From an uncultured Paracoccaceae bacterium (GTDB lineage: Bacteria > Pseudomonadota > Alphaproteobacteria > Rhodobacterales > Rhodobacteraceae): a stretch of 12,595 nucleotides of DNA. The position numbers and the translations under genes were made by a program. The stretch lies in the NCBI GenBank assembly GCA_913054485.1, contig CAJXHQ010000032.1:1-12595 (forward strand). Direction: 5' to 3'. Under the pieces are notes generated by a model. It was not told where the DNA came from. It saw nothing but the letters and a program-made list of their open reading frames with translations, and did no database searches. Below are positions 1-6,797 of this stretch, piece after piece. Each line of letters begins with the position of its first letter. The first letter of the stretch is position 1.

Positions 1-330
1 GGACCAAAATTCTGGCCAAAGGTCAGCCCCAAGAAAACCTGGTCCGGAACATCGGCCGGCTGGGCCGCGGCGGCAATTGTCGGCGGCGTGTTTGCCCTGT
101 CCTCCGGCGGTGGCGTGGCGCTGGTTCTGGTTTCCGTGCTGATCTCGATGGCCAGCCAGGCAGGCGATATCGCTGAAAGCGCCTTGAAACGGGCGATGGA
201 CGTCAAGGATTCCTCGGCGTTGATTCCAGGCCATGGCGGCGTCTTCGACCGCTTCGATGGCATGCTGGGCGCCTCGGCCATGGTGATTATCCTTATGCTT
301 CTGGGGGCCCTGCCGAACGGGGTGGCGTGA
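1..330 (+). CDS. cdsA: Phosphatidate cytidylyltransferase, 3' part only
   Basis: The frame is open from base 1, so the 5' part lies outside the window; 109 C-terminal residues are visible. CdsA is an inner-membrane enzyme that makes CDP-diacylglycerol from phosphatidic acid and CTP, the precursor of all phospholipids. The visible part begins with GPKFWPKVSPKKTWSG, typical of the C-terminal half of CdsA. It then has hydrophobic helices and the family signature S-x-x-KR-x4-KD-x-S-x3-P-x-HGG-x-x-DR-x-D, encoded at about 178-258. A last hydrophobic helix precedes the TGA at 328-330. The stop overlaps the dxr start, indicating translational coupling, and cdsA-dxr-rseP is the standard proteobacterial order. 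A GTG at 88 opens the same frame but lies inside conserved CdsA sequence, so it is not a real start. Confidence 0.95.
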   Translation, partial: GPKFWPKVSPKKTWSGTSAGWAAAAIVGGVFALSSGGGVALVLVSVLISMASQAGDIAESALKRAMDVKDSSALIPGHGGVFDRFDGMLGASAMVIILMLLGALPNGVA

Positions 331-1502
331 TGCGCAGAATTTCTATTTTCGGGGCAACCGGCTCCATCGGGCAGAACACCATTGATCTGATCCGCCGCGA
401 CGCGCAGGCCTATGACGTGGCCGCGCTCAGCGGCGGCAGCAATATCGCGCTGCTGGCCGCAGATGCGATGGAGCTGCGGGCTGATATCGCTGTCACCGCA
501 TTTCCGGACCGGCTGGACGATCTGAAGGCGGCGCTGGCCGGCTCCGGCGTCGAAGCTGCGGCCGGCCCCGCGGCCCTGCTTGAGGCGGCGTCGCGCCCGG
601 CGGACTGGGTGATGTCGGCGATTGTCGGATCTGCGGGGCTTGCTCCGGGCCTGAAGGCGCTGGAGCAGGGCGCGGCCCTGGCGCTGGCCAACAAGGAATC
701 GCTGGTCTGCGCAGGCGCGCTGCTGCTGGAGACCGCTCGCCGCCACAATGCCCGTATCCTGCCGGTGGACAGTGAACACTCGGCCGTTTTCCAAGGTCTG
801 GTCGGCGAAGATATGGACGCGGTTGAACGGATCATCATCACCGCCTCGGGCGGCGCTTTCCGCGACTGGCCTCTGGAAGACCTGCCGGAGGCCAGCCTTG
901 CGCAGGCCTCGTCTCATCCCAATTGGGACATGGGGCAGCGGATCACCATCGATTCCGCGTCTATGTTCAATAAGGCGCTGGAAGTTATTGAAACGCGTGA
1001 GTTCTTCGGTGTCCGCCCGGATCAGATCGAGGTTCTGGTGCACCCGGAATCGCTGGTGCACGCGCTTGTAGGATTCCGCGACGGGGCGCTGATGGCCCAT
1101 GTGGGCGCGCCGGATATGCGCCATGCCATCGGCTATGCGCTGAACTGGCCCGAGCGCAAGCAGCTGCCGGTGGACCGGCTGGACCTCGCTCGCGCCGGCC
1201 AGCTCAACTTCCGGGCGCCGGACGACACCCGCTACCCGGCCCTGCGCCTGGCCTATGAGGTGCTGGAGCGCGGCGGGCTGATGGGGGCGGTGTTCAACGC
1301 CGCCAAGGAGCGCGCCCTGGACCATTTCATCGCCGGGCGCTGCCGCTTCACGGACATGGCGGCCACCGTGGAAGAGGTCATGGCCCGGATGGATGCGCAA
1401 TCCGACCTCATTGATGCCGCAATGACCCTTGATAACGTGTCGCAAATGGACCATCTCGCCCGGCAGAGGGCTGACGAAGTCCTAATGCAAAAGGCAGGGT
1501 AA
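330..1502 (+). CDS. dxr: 1-deoxy-D-xylulose 5-phosphate reductoisomerase
   Basis: Dxr converts DXP to 2-C-methyl-D-erythritol 4-phosphate with NADPH, the committed step of the MEP isoprenoid pathway, in the cytoplasm. The 390-residue product is near the usual family length (about 390-400). Visible motifs are the NADPH-binding GATGSIG at residues 8-14, ANKES at 120-124, the metal ligands Asp147 and Glu149 in PVDSEH, Glu218 in NKALE, the flexible-loop Trp199 in HPNWDMG, and VHPESLVHALV at 237-247. I chose the ATG at 330 because it overlaps the cdsA stop as TGATG and has GGGG seven bases upstream. A GTG at 327 would add one residue and cannot be excluded. rseP follows after 4 nt, so the genes are co-transcribed. 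Confidence 0.97.
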   Translation: MRRISIFGATGSIGQNTIDLIRRDAQAYDVAALSGGSNIALLAADAMELRADIAVTAFPDRLDDLKAALAGSGVEAAAGPAALLEAASRPADWVMSAIVGSAGLAPGLKALEQGAALALANKESLVCAGALLLETARRHNARILPVDSEHSAVFQGLVGEDMDAVERIIITASGGAFRDWPLEDLPEASLAQASSHPNWDMGQRITIDSASMFNKALEVIETREFFGVRPDQIEVLVHPESLVHALVGFRDGALMAHVGAPDMRHAIGYALNWPERKQLPVDRLDLARAGQLNFRAPDDTRYPALRLAYEVLERGGLMGAVFNAAKERALDHFIAGRCRFTDMAATVEEVMARMDAQSDLIDAAMTLDNVSQMDHLARQRADEVLMQKAG

Positions 1503-1506
1503 AGTT

Positions 1507-2856
1507 TTGGATGCAGTTTCGCTTCTTCCGCAGTTCGGGAGCTTCTTTTACACGCTGATCAGCTTTGTGGTGGCGCTGTCGGTGATCGTCTTCGTACATG
1601 AATACGGTCACTACATCGTCGGGCGCTGGTCCGGCATTCACGCTGAGGTCTTCTCGATCGGATTCGGTCCGGTGCTGTGGAGCCGCGCGGACAAGCGCGG
1701 CACCCGCTGGCAGATCGCCCTGCTGCCTTTTGGCGGATATGTGAAATTCCTCGGCGATGCCGATGCGGCCTCGGGCAAGGATGCCGATGCGATGGATGCC
1801 GCCGAAGCGGATCCGGCCCTGCTGCGGCGCACCATGCATGGCGCGCCTCTCTGGGCGCGCTCCGCCACTGTGGCGGCGGGCCCGGTGTTCAACTTTGTGA
1901 TGTCTGCCTTGGTCTTTGCTGCCATTTTCATGGTGCAGGGCACGGCGCGTGACCCGCTGACCGTCGGCAGTATCGAACAGACCCCCTGGAGCCAGGAAGG
2001 GCTTCAGGCCGGGGATGAGCTGATCTCCATCGGCGGCGTGGATGTTCCGTCCTTCGATGACGCGGAAGGGTGGGGCGGTTTCAGCGATGCGGTGCCGCAG
2101 CAGGATGTGCTGGCCTATGAGGTGCGCCGCAACGGGCAGCTGCAGACGGTGGACGGCCCCTATCTCTGGCCCTCGCTGGTGCAGAGCATTGCGCCGCGCA
2201 GTGCGGCAGCGGATGCCGGCCTGCGGCCCGGCGACGCAATCGTCAGCCTGAACCTGCAGCCCATCTTTGCCTTTGACCAGCTCAAAGCCGCAGTAGAGAG
2301 CGGCAACGGCGCCCCGATCGCGCTGCAGGTGAACCGCGGCGGAGATCTGCTGGAGATGACCCTGGTGCCGCGTCCGACGGATGAGCCGCAGCCTGATGGC
2401 GGCTTCAAGACCCAATGGCGCATCGGCGTGGTCGGCGGCATGGTCATCGAGCCCGCGTCCGAAACCCTGGGGGCAGGCAAAGCGCTGACCGGCGGCGTGA
2501 CGCAGGTCTGGACCGTTATCGGGACGTCCCTGTCCGGCCTGAAACATATGATCACCGGGGCGATCAGCACCTGCAATCTTTCCGGTCCGCTGGGCATTGC
2601 CGAAACCTCTGGCACAATGGCGAGCCAGGGCGCGCAGAGCTTCATCACCTTCATTGCGGTTCTGTCGACTGCGGTGGGCATGCTGAACCTCTTCCCGATC
2701 CCGGCGCTGGATGGCGGGCACCTGATGTTCTACGCCTATGAGGCGGTCACCGGCCGGCCGCCCAGCGACAGCGCCATGCGGCTGCTGATGACAGTGGGCA
2801 TCGTGGCGATCCTGACCCTGATGCTGTTCTCGCTCAGCAACGACATCTTCTGCTGA
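1507..2856 (+). CDS. rseP: Site-2 intramembrane zinc metalloprotease RseP
   Basis: RseP is an inner-membrane protease that cuts anti-sigma factors (RseA in E. coli) and remnant signal peptides within the membrane. At 449 residues it matches the E. coli length of about 450. The first membrane helix carries HEYGH at 31-35 (zinc ligands and catalytic Glu). A GxG-type segment, PFGGYVKFLGD, lies at 74-84. Two PDZ-like domains follow at about 150-215 and 222-288, and the third zinc ligand, Asp402, is in NLFPIPALDGG at 394-404. A last hydrophobic helix lies at about 425-442. The start is TTG at 1507, the only initiator in frame ahead of the first helix; an ATG at 1511 is out of frame. Upstream sequence AGGCAGGG gives a weak ribosome site. 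The natural substrate cannot be told from this window. Confidence 0.95.
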   Translation: MDAVSLLPQFGSFFYTLISFVVALSVIVFVHEYGHYIVGRWSGIHAEVFSIGFGPVLWSRADKRGTRWQIALLPFGGYVKFLGDADAASGKDADAMDAAEADPALLRRTMHGAPLWARSATVAAGPVFNFVMSALVFAAIFMVQGTARDPLTVGSIEQTPWSQEGLQAGDELISIGGVDVPSFDDAEGWGGFSDAVPQQDVLAYEVRRNGQLQTVDGPYLWPSLVQSIAPRSAAADAGLRPGDAIVSLNLQPIFAFDQLKAAVESGNGAPIALQVNRGGDLLEMTLVPRPTDEPQPDGGFKTQWRIGVVGGMVIEPASETLGAGKALTGGVTQVWTVIGTSLSGLKHMITGAISTCNLSGPLGIAETSGTMASQGAQSFITFIAVLSTAVGMLNLFPIPALDGGHLMFYAYEAVTGRPPSDSAMRLLMTVGIVAILTLMLFSLSNDIFC

Positions 2857-2863
2857 TCCGGCA

Positions 2864-2895
2864 GGCGGCACGCGCAGCATTGCCACCGTGCCGCC
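2864..2895 (+). other. 9-bp hairpin just after rseP
   Basis: GGCGGCACG (2864-2872) pairs perfectly with CGTGCCGCC (2887-2895) around a 14-nt loop, starting 8 nt after the rseP stop. No T-tract follows, so it is not a standard intrinsic terminator. It could protect the 3' end of the cdsA-dxr-rseP message or cause partial termination; this is inference. Confidence 0.6.
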
Positions 2896-2934
2896 AGGCC
2901 GCTGCCCAATTTGCGCCCCAATTGCTCTTTAGCT

Positions 2935-2963
2935 TCTGTTAACAGACAGGGTGCTCCGCACCC
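2935..2963. promoter_or_regulatory. 12-bp palindrome and adjacent 6-bp hairpin
   Basis: TCTGTTAACAGA (2935-2946) is a perfect 12-bp palindrome, which could be a protein-binding site. Three bases on, GGGTGC (2949-2954) pairs with GCACCC (2958-2963) around TCC. Both lie 33-60 nt upstream of the small ORF at 2996. No protein is assigned. The central TTAAC resembles a CtrA half-site, but a single half-site is weak evidence. Confidence 0.35.
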
Positions 2964-2995
2964 GCTGATACACCCTTCTGTGGAGGCTGAAACAG

Positions 2996-3121
2996 ATGCA
3001 GACATTGCAGCAATCCTGCCGGGGCCTGGGCGTCATTGTCCGGCTGAACATGGACATGGTTCTGGCCAGCGGAACCCTTGTGGCAGCCCTTGCGGCGGCG
3101 GCCTGGATGGCCACTGTGTGA
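2996..3121 (+). CDS. Possible 41-aa single-pass membrane microprotein
   Basis: This short frame runs from ATG 2996 to TGA 3119-3121 in the gap between rseP and bamA. It has a strong Shine-Dalgarno, GGAGG at 2982-2986, nine bases before the ATG, better than several neighbours. The product starts with a short polar, basic stretch (MQTLQQSCRGLGVIVRLNMD). It ends with a hydrophobic Ala/Val/Leu-rich segment at about residues 21-41 that could span the membrane once. A terminator lies 27 nt after the stop. I do not recognise the protein. Its position between the membrane protease and the outer-membrane assembly gene suggests an envelope role, but that is inference only. It could also be a non-functional frame in a leader or small RNA. 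Confidence 0.5.
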   Translation: MQTLQQSCRGLGVIVRLNMDMVLASGTLVAALAAAAWMATV

Positions 3122-3125
3122 TTCC

Positions 3126-3142
3126 CTGCCTGATGCAGGCAG
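3126..3142 (+). other. 7-bp hairpin after the microprotein ORF
   Basis: CTGCCTG (3126-3132) and CAGGCAG (3136-3142) form a perfect stem with a 3-nt loop, four bases after the small ORF stop. No T-tract follows directly; it sits just upstream of the terminator at 3148 and may help fold the 3' end. Confidence 0.5.
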
Positions 3143-3147
3143 AACAA

Positions 3148-3178
3148 GGTGCAGGGCAAAAGCCACTGCGCCTTTTTT
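3148..3178 (+). terminator. Intrinsic terminator upstream of bamA
   Basis: GGTGCAG (3148-3154) pairs with CTGCGCC (3166-3172) with one G-U pair. Inside it GGC pairs with GCC around an AAAA loop, with one bulged A. Six T residues follow at 3173-3178, then another T-rich stretch at 3184-3187. This is a good Rho-independent terminator on the + strand. It separates the upstream genes (cdsA-dxr-rseP and the small ORF) from bamA, so bamA needs its own promoter or read-through. Confidence 0.8.
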
Positions 3179-3185
3179 GTTGCTT

Positions 3186-3214
3186 TTGACAAGCCCACCC
3201 AAACCCGGTACGCA
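3186..3214 (+). promoter_or_regulatory. Possible bamA promoter
   Basis: A perfect TTGACA -35 element lies at 3186-3191, directly behind the terminator. The hexamer 17 bases downstream, TACGCA (3209-3214), is a poor -10 match, as is CACAAT slightly further on. Location and the -35 support a bamA promoter; the -10 is uncertain. Confidence 0.4.
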
Positions 3215-3249
3215 CAATCCAAAGATGCCAAATAATCGGGTTATAAGAT

Positions 3250-5769
3250 ATGGTACGGGGGACTTTCGCGGGTGTATCCTGCGGTCGGCGTAAATTGAAC
3301 GCCAAGATGTTGTTGCGGCAGGTCTCGGGAATTTCCCTGGCGGTTGCATTGGGGTTTGCGGCTATGCCGGAAGCTTCCTGGGCGCAGGACTACCAGATCA
3401 ACGCCATCCGCGTTGAAGGTAATCAGCGCATCGAAACAAGCACAATCATTACCTACACGGGGCTGGAAACTGGCCAGGCCGTCAGCGGCGGGGAGCTGAA
3501 CGACGCTTATCGCCGGGTGCTTGACAGTGGTGTTTTTGAGACAGTCGAGCTGGTGCCGCAGGGCAATACTCTGGTCATCAAGGTGACCGAGTTCCCGACT
3601 GTCAACAAGATCAGCTTTGAGGGCAACCGCCGCCTGAAGGACGACGCATTGAGCGATATCGTCGAGTCGGCGCCGCGCCGGATCTTCAGCCCGGCCCAGG
3701 CCGAACGCGATGCTGCCAATATCGCGACAGCCTATGGCCAGCAGGGCCGTATCGCCTCGACCGTGACCCCGCGCATCATCCGCCGCAGCGACAACCGTGT
3801 TGACCTGGTGTTCGAGATTGCCGAGGGCGACGCTATCGAGGTGGAACGGGTCTCTTTTGTTGGCAACCGTGTCTATTCCGACCGCCGCCTGCGCCGCGTT
3901 CTGGAAACCAAACAGGCCAGCGTCCTGCGCACTTTCGTGCGGTCGGATACGCTGATCGAAGACCGGATCGCTTTTGACAAACAGGTGCTGAGCGATTTCT
4001 ACCTGTCGCGCGGCTATGTCGATTTCCGCGTCAACAGCGCCAATGCCGAGTTCACCCGCGAAAAGGATGCGTTCTTCCTCGTCGTGGATGTGACCGAAGG
4101 CCCGCAGTTCAAGTTCGGCAACGTCACCGTCCGCAGCGAGATTGCAGAGGCGGATACGGAGCTATTCCAGAAACAGCTCAAGGTGAAGGCCGGCCAGGTC
4201 TATGCGCCTGGAAAAGTGGACAACGATATTGCCCGCCTTGAAACGCTGGCGGTCCGTCAGGGCATCGAATTCCTGCGCGTGGAGCCCCGGGTGACCCGCA
4301 ATAACCGGGATCTGACGCTGGATCTGGAATATGTGCTGGTCCGCGGTCCGCGGGTGTTTGTGGAACGCATTGATATCGAAGGCAACACAACCACGCTCGA
4401 CCGGGTCATCCGCCAGCGCTTTATCACGGCGGAAGGGGATCCTTTCAACCCGCGTGAAATCCGTGAAAGCGCCGAACGCATCCGGGCTCTGGGCTTCTTC
4501 GCTCAAGCCAATGTGGACGTGCGTGAGGGCAGCTCGGAAAGCCAGGTGATTGTCGATGTGGACGTGGAAGAGCAGCCGACCGGCTCGCTGAACCTCGGCG
4601 GGTCCTACTCGGCGACGGATGGTTTCGGGGTCGCAATCGGCCTGAGTGAGAGCAATTTCCTTGGCCGTGGGCAACGCATTTCCGCGAATATCTCCACTGC
4701 TCAGGAAGCCGAAACGTATTCCTTCGGCTTCACCGAGCCCTTTTTGCTTGGCCGTGATCTGCGTTTCGATCTCGATTTGGGCTTGTCGCAAACCGACTCG
4801 AGTTTCTCGGAATATGACACCAAGCGCGCATTCCTGACTCCGGGTCTGACGTTCCGCACCGGTGAGAATTCCACTATGCAGGTGCGCTACTCCTGGGATG
4901 AGAGCGAGATGCTCACCCGGGATGACGCCACGACAATAACCCCAAGCGCCGGTCCGGTTGTGTCGACCGAAATCGCGCAAGGGAAACGGTCCAGCAACTC
5001 CCTCGGCCTGACCTATACATACGACAGCCGCCTGACGGGTCTGGATCAGAACGCCGGCTTCCTGGTCGAGCTGGATGCGGATTACGCCGGTCTGACCGGG
5101 GACAATGAGTTCCTGAAAAGCCGAGCGAAATTTGCCGCGCAGCGCCTGGCCTTCAATGAGGAAGTGACCCTTCGTGTCACCTTGGAAGCCGGTGCCTTTG
5201 ATTGGATGGGGGACGGCAATAGCCGCTCGCTTGACCGCTTTGTTCTGACCCCCAGCATCATGCGCGGCTTTGAGCCCGGCGGTATCGGCCCGCGGGACCA
5301 ATCCAATGTCGGCGGCACACAGTACGACGACTTCCTCGGTGGCAACTACTACGCCGTAGCCAAGTTCGATGCGGAGTTCCCGCTGGGCCTGCCCGAAGAA
5401 CTCGGCATGCGGGGCGGTTTCTTCTATGATATCGGCAATCTGTGGAACCTGGATAACGTGAATACCGGTGCCAGCTCCAACCTTGTTGGTGAAAGCGGCT
5501 CGTTCCGCCAGGCGGTGGGGGTCTCGCTTCTGTGGACAACGCCGATCGGCCCGCTGCGCTTCAACTTCTCGCAAGCGGTTAAGAAAGAAGACTTCGACAA
5601 GGAGCAGAACTTCGACCTGACATTGCAGGCGAGGTTCAGACCCGATGCCCTTGGCCAAAGGGCATTGTTTCAAAAGAGTGCAGCGCTTCGGAGCTGCGCT
5701 CCTTCTTGTTTTTGCAGGCGCCTGGCCGCTACAGGCGCAGACTCAGCTGAATTTCGGCACGCCGGTTGA
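3250..5769 (+). CDS. bamA: Outer membrane protein assembly factor BamA, with C-terminal extension
   Basis: BamA is the essential outer-membrane insertase that folds beta-barrel proteins. A signal peptide ends near SWA-QDY (residues 43-48). Five POTRA domains follow at about 48-117, 118-194, 195-286, 287-368 and 369-443, then a 16-strand barrel from about 445. The conserved loop-6 motif appears as MRGFEPGG from residue 671. The barrel ends with the beta-signal DLTLQARF, whose Phe796 (5635-5637) is normally the last residue. Here the frame continues 43 codons (5638-5766) into the next gene. The tail is Arg/Ala/Cys-rich and unlike any BamA part I know. A single A-to-T change at 5638 would create TGA. 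Start choice is uncertain: ATG 3250 is used, but TTG 3295 or ATG 3307 (a normal-length signal peptide) are alternatives, none with a good Shine-Dalgarno. Confidence 0.95.
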   Translation: MVRGTFAGVSCGRRKLNAKMLLRQVSGISLAVALGFAAMPEASWAQDYQINAIRVEGNQRIETSTIITYTGLETGQAVSGGELNDAYRRVLDSGVFETVELVPQGNTLVIKVTEFPTVNKISFEGNRRLKDDALSDIVESAPRRIFSPAQAERDAANIATAYGQQGRIASTVTPRIIRRSDNRVDLVFEIAEGDAIEVERVSFVGNRVYSDRRLRRVLETKQASVLRTFVRSDTLIEDRIAFDKQVLSDFYLSRGYVDFRVNSANAEFTREKDAFFLVVDVTEGPQFKFGNVTVRSEIAEADTELFQKQLKVKAGQVYAPGKVDNDIARLETLAVRQGIEFLRVEPRVTRNNRDLTLDLEYVLVRGPRVFVERIDIEGNTTTLDRVIRQRFITAEGDPFNPREIRESAERIRALGFFAQANVDVREGSSESQVIVDVDVEEQPTGSLNLGGSYSATDGFGVAIGLSESNFLGRGQRISANISTAQEAETYSFGFTEPFLLGRDLRFDLDLGLSQTDSSFSEYDTKRAFLTPGLTFRTGENSTMQVRYSWDESEMLTRDDATTITPSAGPVVSTEIAQGKRSSNSLGLTYTYDSRLTGLDQNAGFLVELDADYAGLTGDNEFLKSRAKFAAQRLAFNEEVTLRVTLEAGAFDWMGDGNSRSLDRFVLTPSIMRGFEPGGIGPRDQSNVGGTQYDDFLGGNYYAVAKFDAEFPLGLPEELGMRGGFFYDIGNLWNLDNVNTGASSNLVGESGSFRQAVGVSLLWTTPIGPLRFNFSQAVKKEDFDKEQNFDLTLQARFRPDALGQRALFQKSAALRSCAPSCFCRRLAATGADSAEFRHAG
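5645..5665 (+). promoter_or_regulatory. 8-bp hairpin covering the ompH start codon
   Basis: ATGCCCTT (5645-5652) pairs perfectly with AAGGGCAT (5658-5665) around GGCCA. The first stem base is the A of the chaperone ATG. Folding in the mRNA would hide the start codon, so it may reduce translation or couple it to bamA translation, whose ribosomes pass through if the extended frame is real. A short T-rich stretch follows, so weak termination is another possibility. Confidence 0.55.
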
Positions 5770-6253
5770 ACCGGCCGGCAGCCCGGTCCTTGTCATCCAG
5801 CCGGAGCGGTTGTTTTCCGAGAGTGCCTATGGCGGGCGGATAACCCGAGAAATCGAGGCCTCCCTGTCGGTCCTGAAGGCCGAGAACCGGCGCATCGAGG
5901 CGGAGCTGTCTGCGGAAGAGCTGGAGCTGACCGAGCGGCGCAAGACCATGGAGCCTGCGGCCTTCCGGGTTCTGGCAGAAGCCTTTGACAGCAAGGTCCA
6001 GTCGACGCGCTCCGAACGGCTTCAGAAGTCTGAAGAGATCTATCAGCGCTTCGAAGAGGGCCGGGTGGAATTCCTGTCAGCCTCTGAACCGGTGCTGGAG
6101 CAGATCATGCGCGAGGCGGGAGCCAGCGTGATCCTTGACCGCGGCAATGCTTTGCTGGCGCTGCCTTCTGCGGATATTACGGATCTGGCGATCGGCCGGG
6201 TGGACGCGGTTCTTGGCGAAGGCAAGCCGGCGGAAGACGGCTCTGCCGATTAG
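5645..6253 (+). CDS. OmpH/Skp-family periplasmic chaperone
   Basis: Skp/OmpH proteins hold unfolded outer-membrane proteins in the periplasm and hand them to BamA, which is encoded just upstream. The 202-residue product has a basic N-terminus, a hydrophobic stretch at about 15-28 (FGAALLLVFAGAWP) and a probable signal-peptidase site after Ala31 (LQA-QTQ). A core strand, VLVIQPERLFSESAYGGRI, follows. A long charged, Glu/Arg-rich helical region at about 64-140 fits the Skp coiled-coil tentacles. The end, about 148-190, has the typical ASVILDRGNALLA strand. The start ATG 5645 has GAGG ten bases upstream, inside the bamA frame. GTG 5678 is an alternative that would give a compact signal peptide and escape the start-codon hairpin. 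It overlaps the extended bamA frame by 125 nt. Confidence 0.88.
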   Translation: MPLAKGHCFKRVQRFGAALLLVFAGAWPLQAQTQLNFGTPVEPAGSPVLVIQPERLFSESAYGGRITREIEASLSVLKAENRRIEAELSAEELELTERRKTMEPAAFRVLAEAFDSKVQSTRSERLQKSEEIYQRFEEGRVEFLSASEPVLEQIMREAGASVILDRGNALLALPSADITDLAIGRVDAVLGEGKPAEDGSAD

Positions 6254-6326
6254 GCCAGCTTGCCCCGGCGCCGGTGTCTTGCTAGTGACGGCATGACCTA
6301 TTCTTTATCGCAAACAGGACATTCCC

Positions 6327-6791
6327 ATGACTGCCGAGCTGAAAAGCGCCGATATCCAGCTGATCCAGCGCATCCTGCCGCATCGCTACCCTTTCCTTCT
6401 GGTCGACAAGGTGGTGGACATCGACGGCTACCAGTCCGCACGCGACATCAAGAATGTGACCATGAACGAGCCCCATTTCCAGGGGCATTTCCCCGGCACG
6501 CCTATCATGCCCGGTGTGACCATTGTTGAAGCCATGGCGCAGACGGCCGGCGTGATGCTGGGCGTTGGCATGGACCTGATCGGCACTGACATGCTGATCT
6601 ACTTCATGAACATCGACAAATGTAAGTTCCGCCGCAAAGTGGTCCCCGGCGACGTGCTGGAGATGGAAGTTACGGTCACCCGCGGCAAGCCGGGCGGCAA
6701 GATCTTCAAGTTTGCCGGCAAAGCAACCGTCGAAGGTGAAGTGGCTGCCGAAGCCGAATTCACCGCGATGATCGACAAGCAGCAGGACTGA
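6327..6791 (+). CDS. fabZ: 3-hydroxyacyl-[acyl-carrier-protein] dehydratase FabZ
   Basis: FabZ dehydrates (3R)-hydroxyacyl-ACP to trans-2-enoyl-ACP in fatty acid elongation, competing with LpxA for the same hydroxyacyl-ACP pool. The 154-residue protein is a single hot-dog fold of usual length. The motif [13 protein letters not shown] is at 17-29. The catalytic His54 lies in [11 protein letters not shown] and Glu68 in VEAMAQ, at the same numbers as in E. coli FabZ. The ATG at 6327 has AGGA at 6316-6319, seven bases upstream. The 73-nt gap after the chaperone gene is where lpxD sits in enterobacteria; here it holds no gene, only GC-rich sequence and no convincing promoter. lpxA follows after 6 nt. 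Confidence 0.97.
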   Translation: MTAELKSADIQLIQRILPHRYPFLLVDKVVDIDGYQSARDIKNVTMNEPHFQGHFPGTPIMPGVTIVEAMAQTAGVMLGVGMDLIGTDMLIYFMNIDKCKFRRKVVPGDVLEMEVTVTRGKPGGKIFKFAGKATVEGEVAAEAEFTAMIDKQQD

Positions 6792-6797
6792 TCCGAA

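Noticed and set aside
1408..2886. 492-codon open frame on the - strand across rseP
   Set aside because: It is antisense to a clear RseP with intact motifs. The translation is His/Gln/Arg-rich with no recognisable domain, typical of GC-rich antisense frames.
4162..5673. 503-codon open frame on the - strand across bamA
   Set aside because: Same reason: BamA motifs are intact on the + strand and the antisense product shows no family resemblance.
6279..6308. Possible promoter upstream of fabZ (TTGCTA and T-rich segment)
   Set aside because: No -10 hexamer at a proper spacing; the match is no better than chance.
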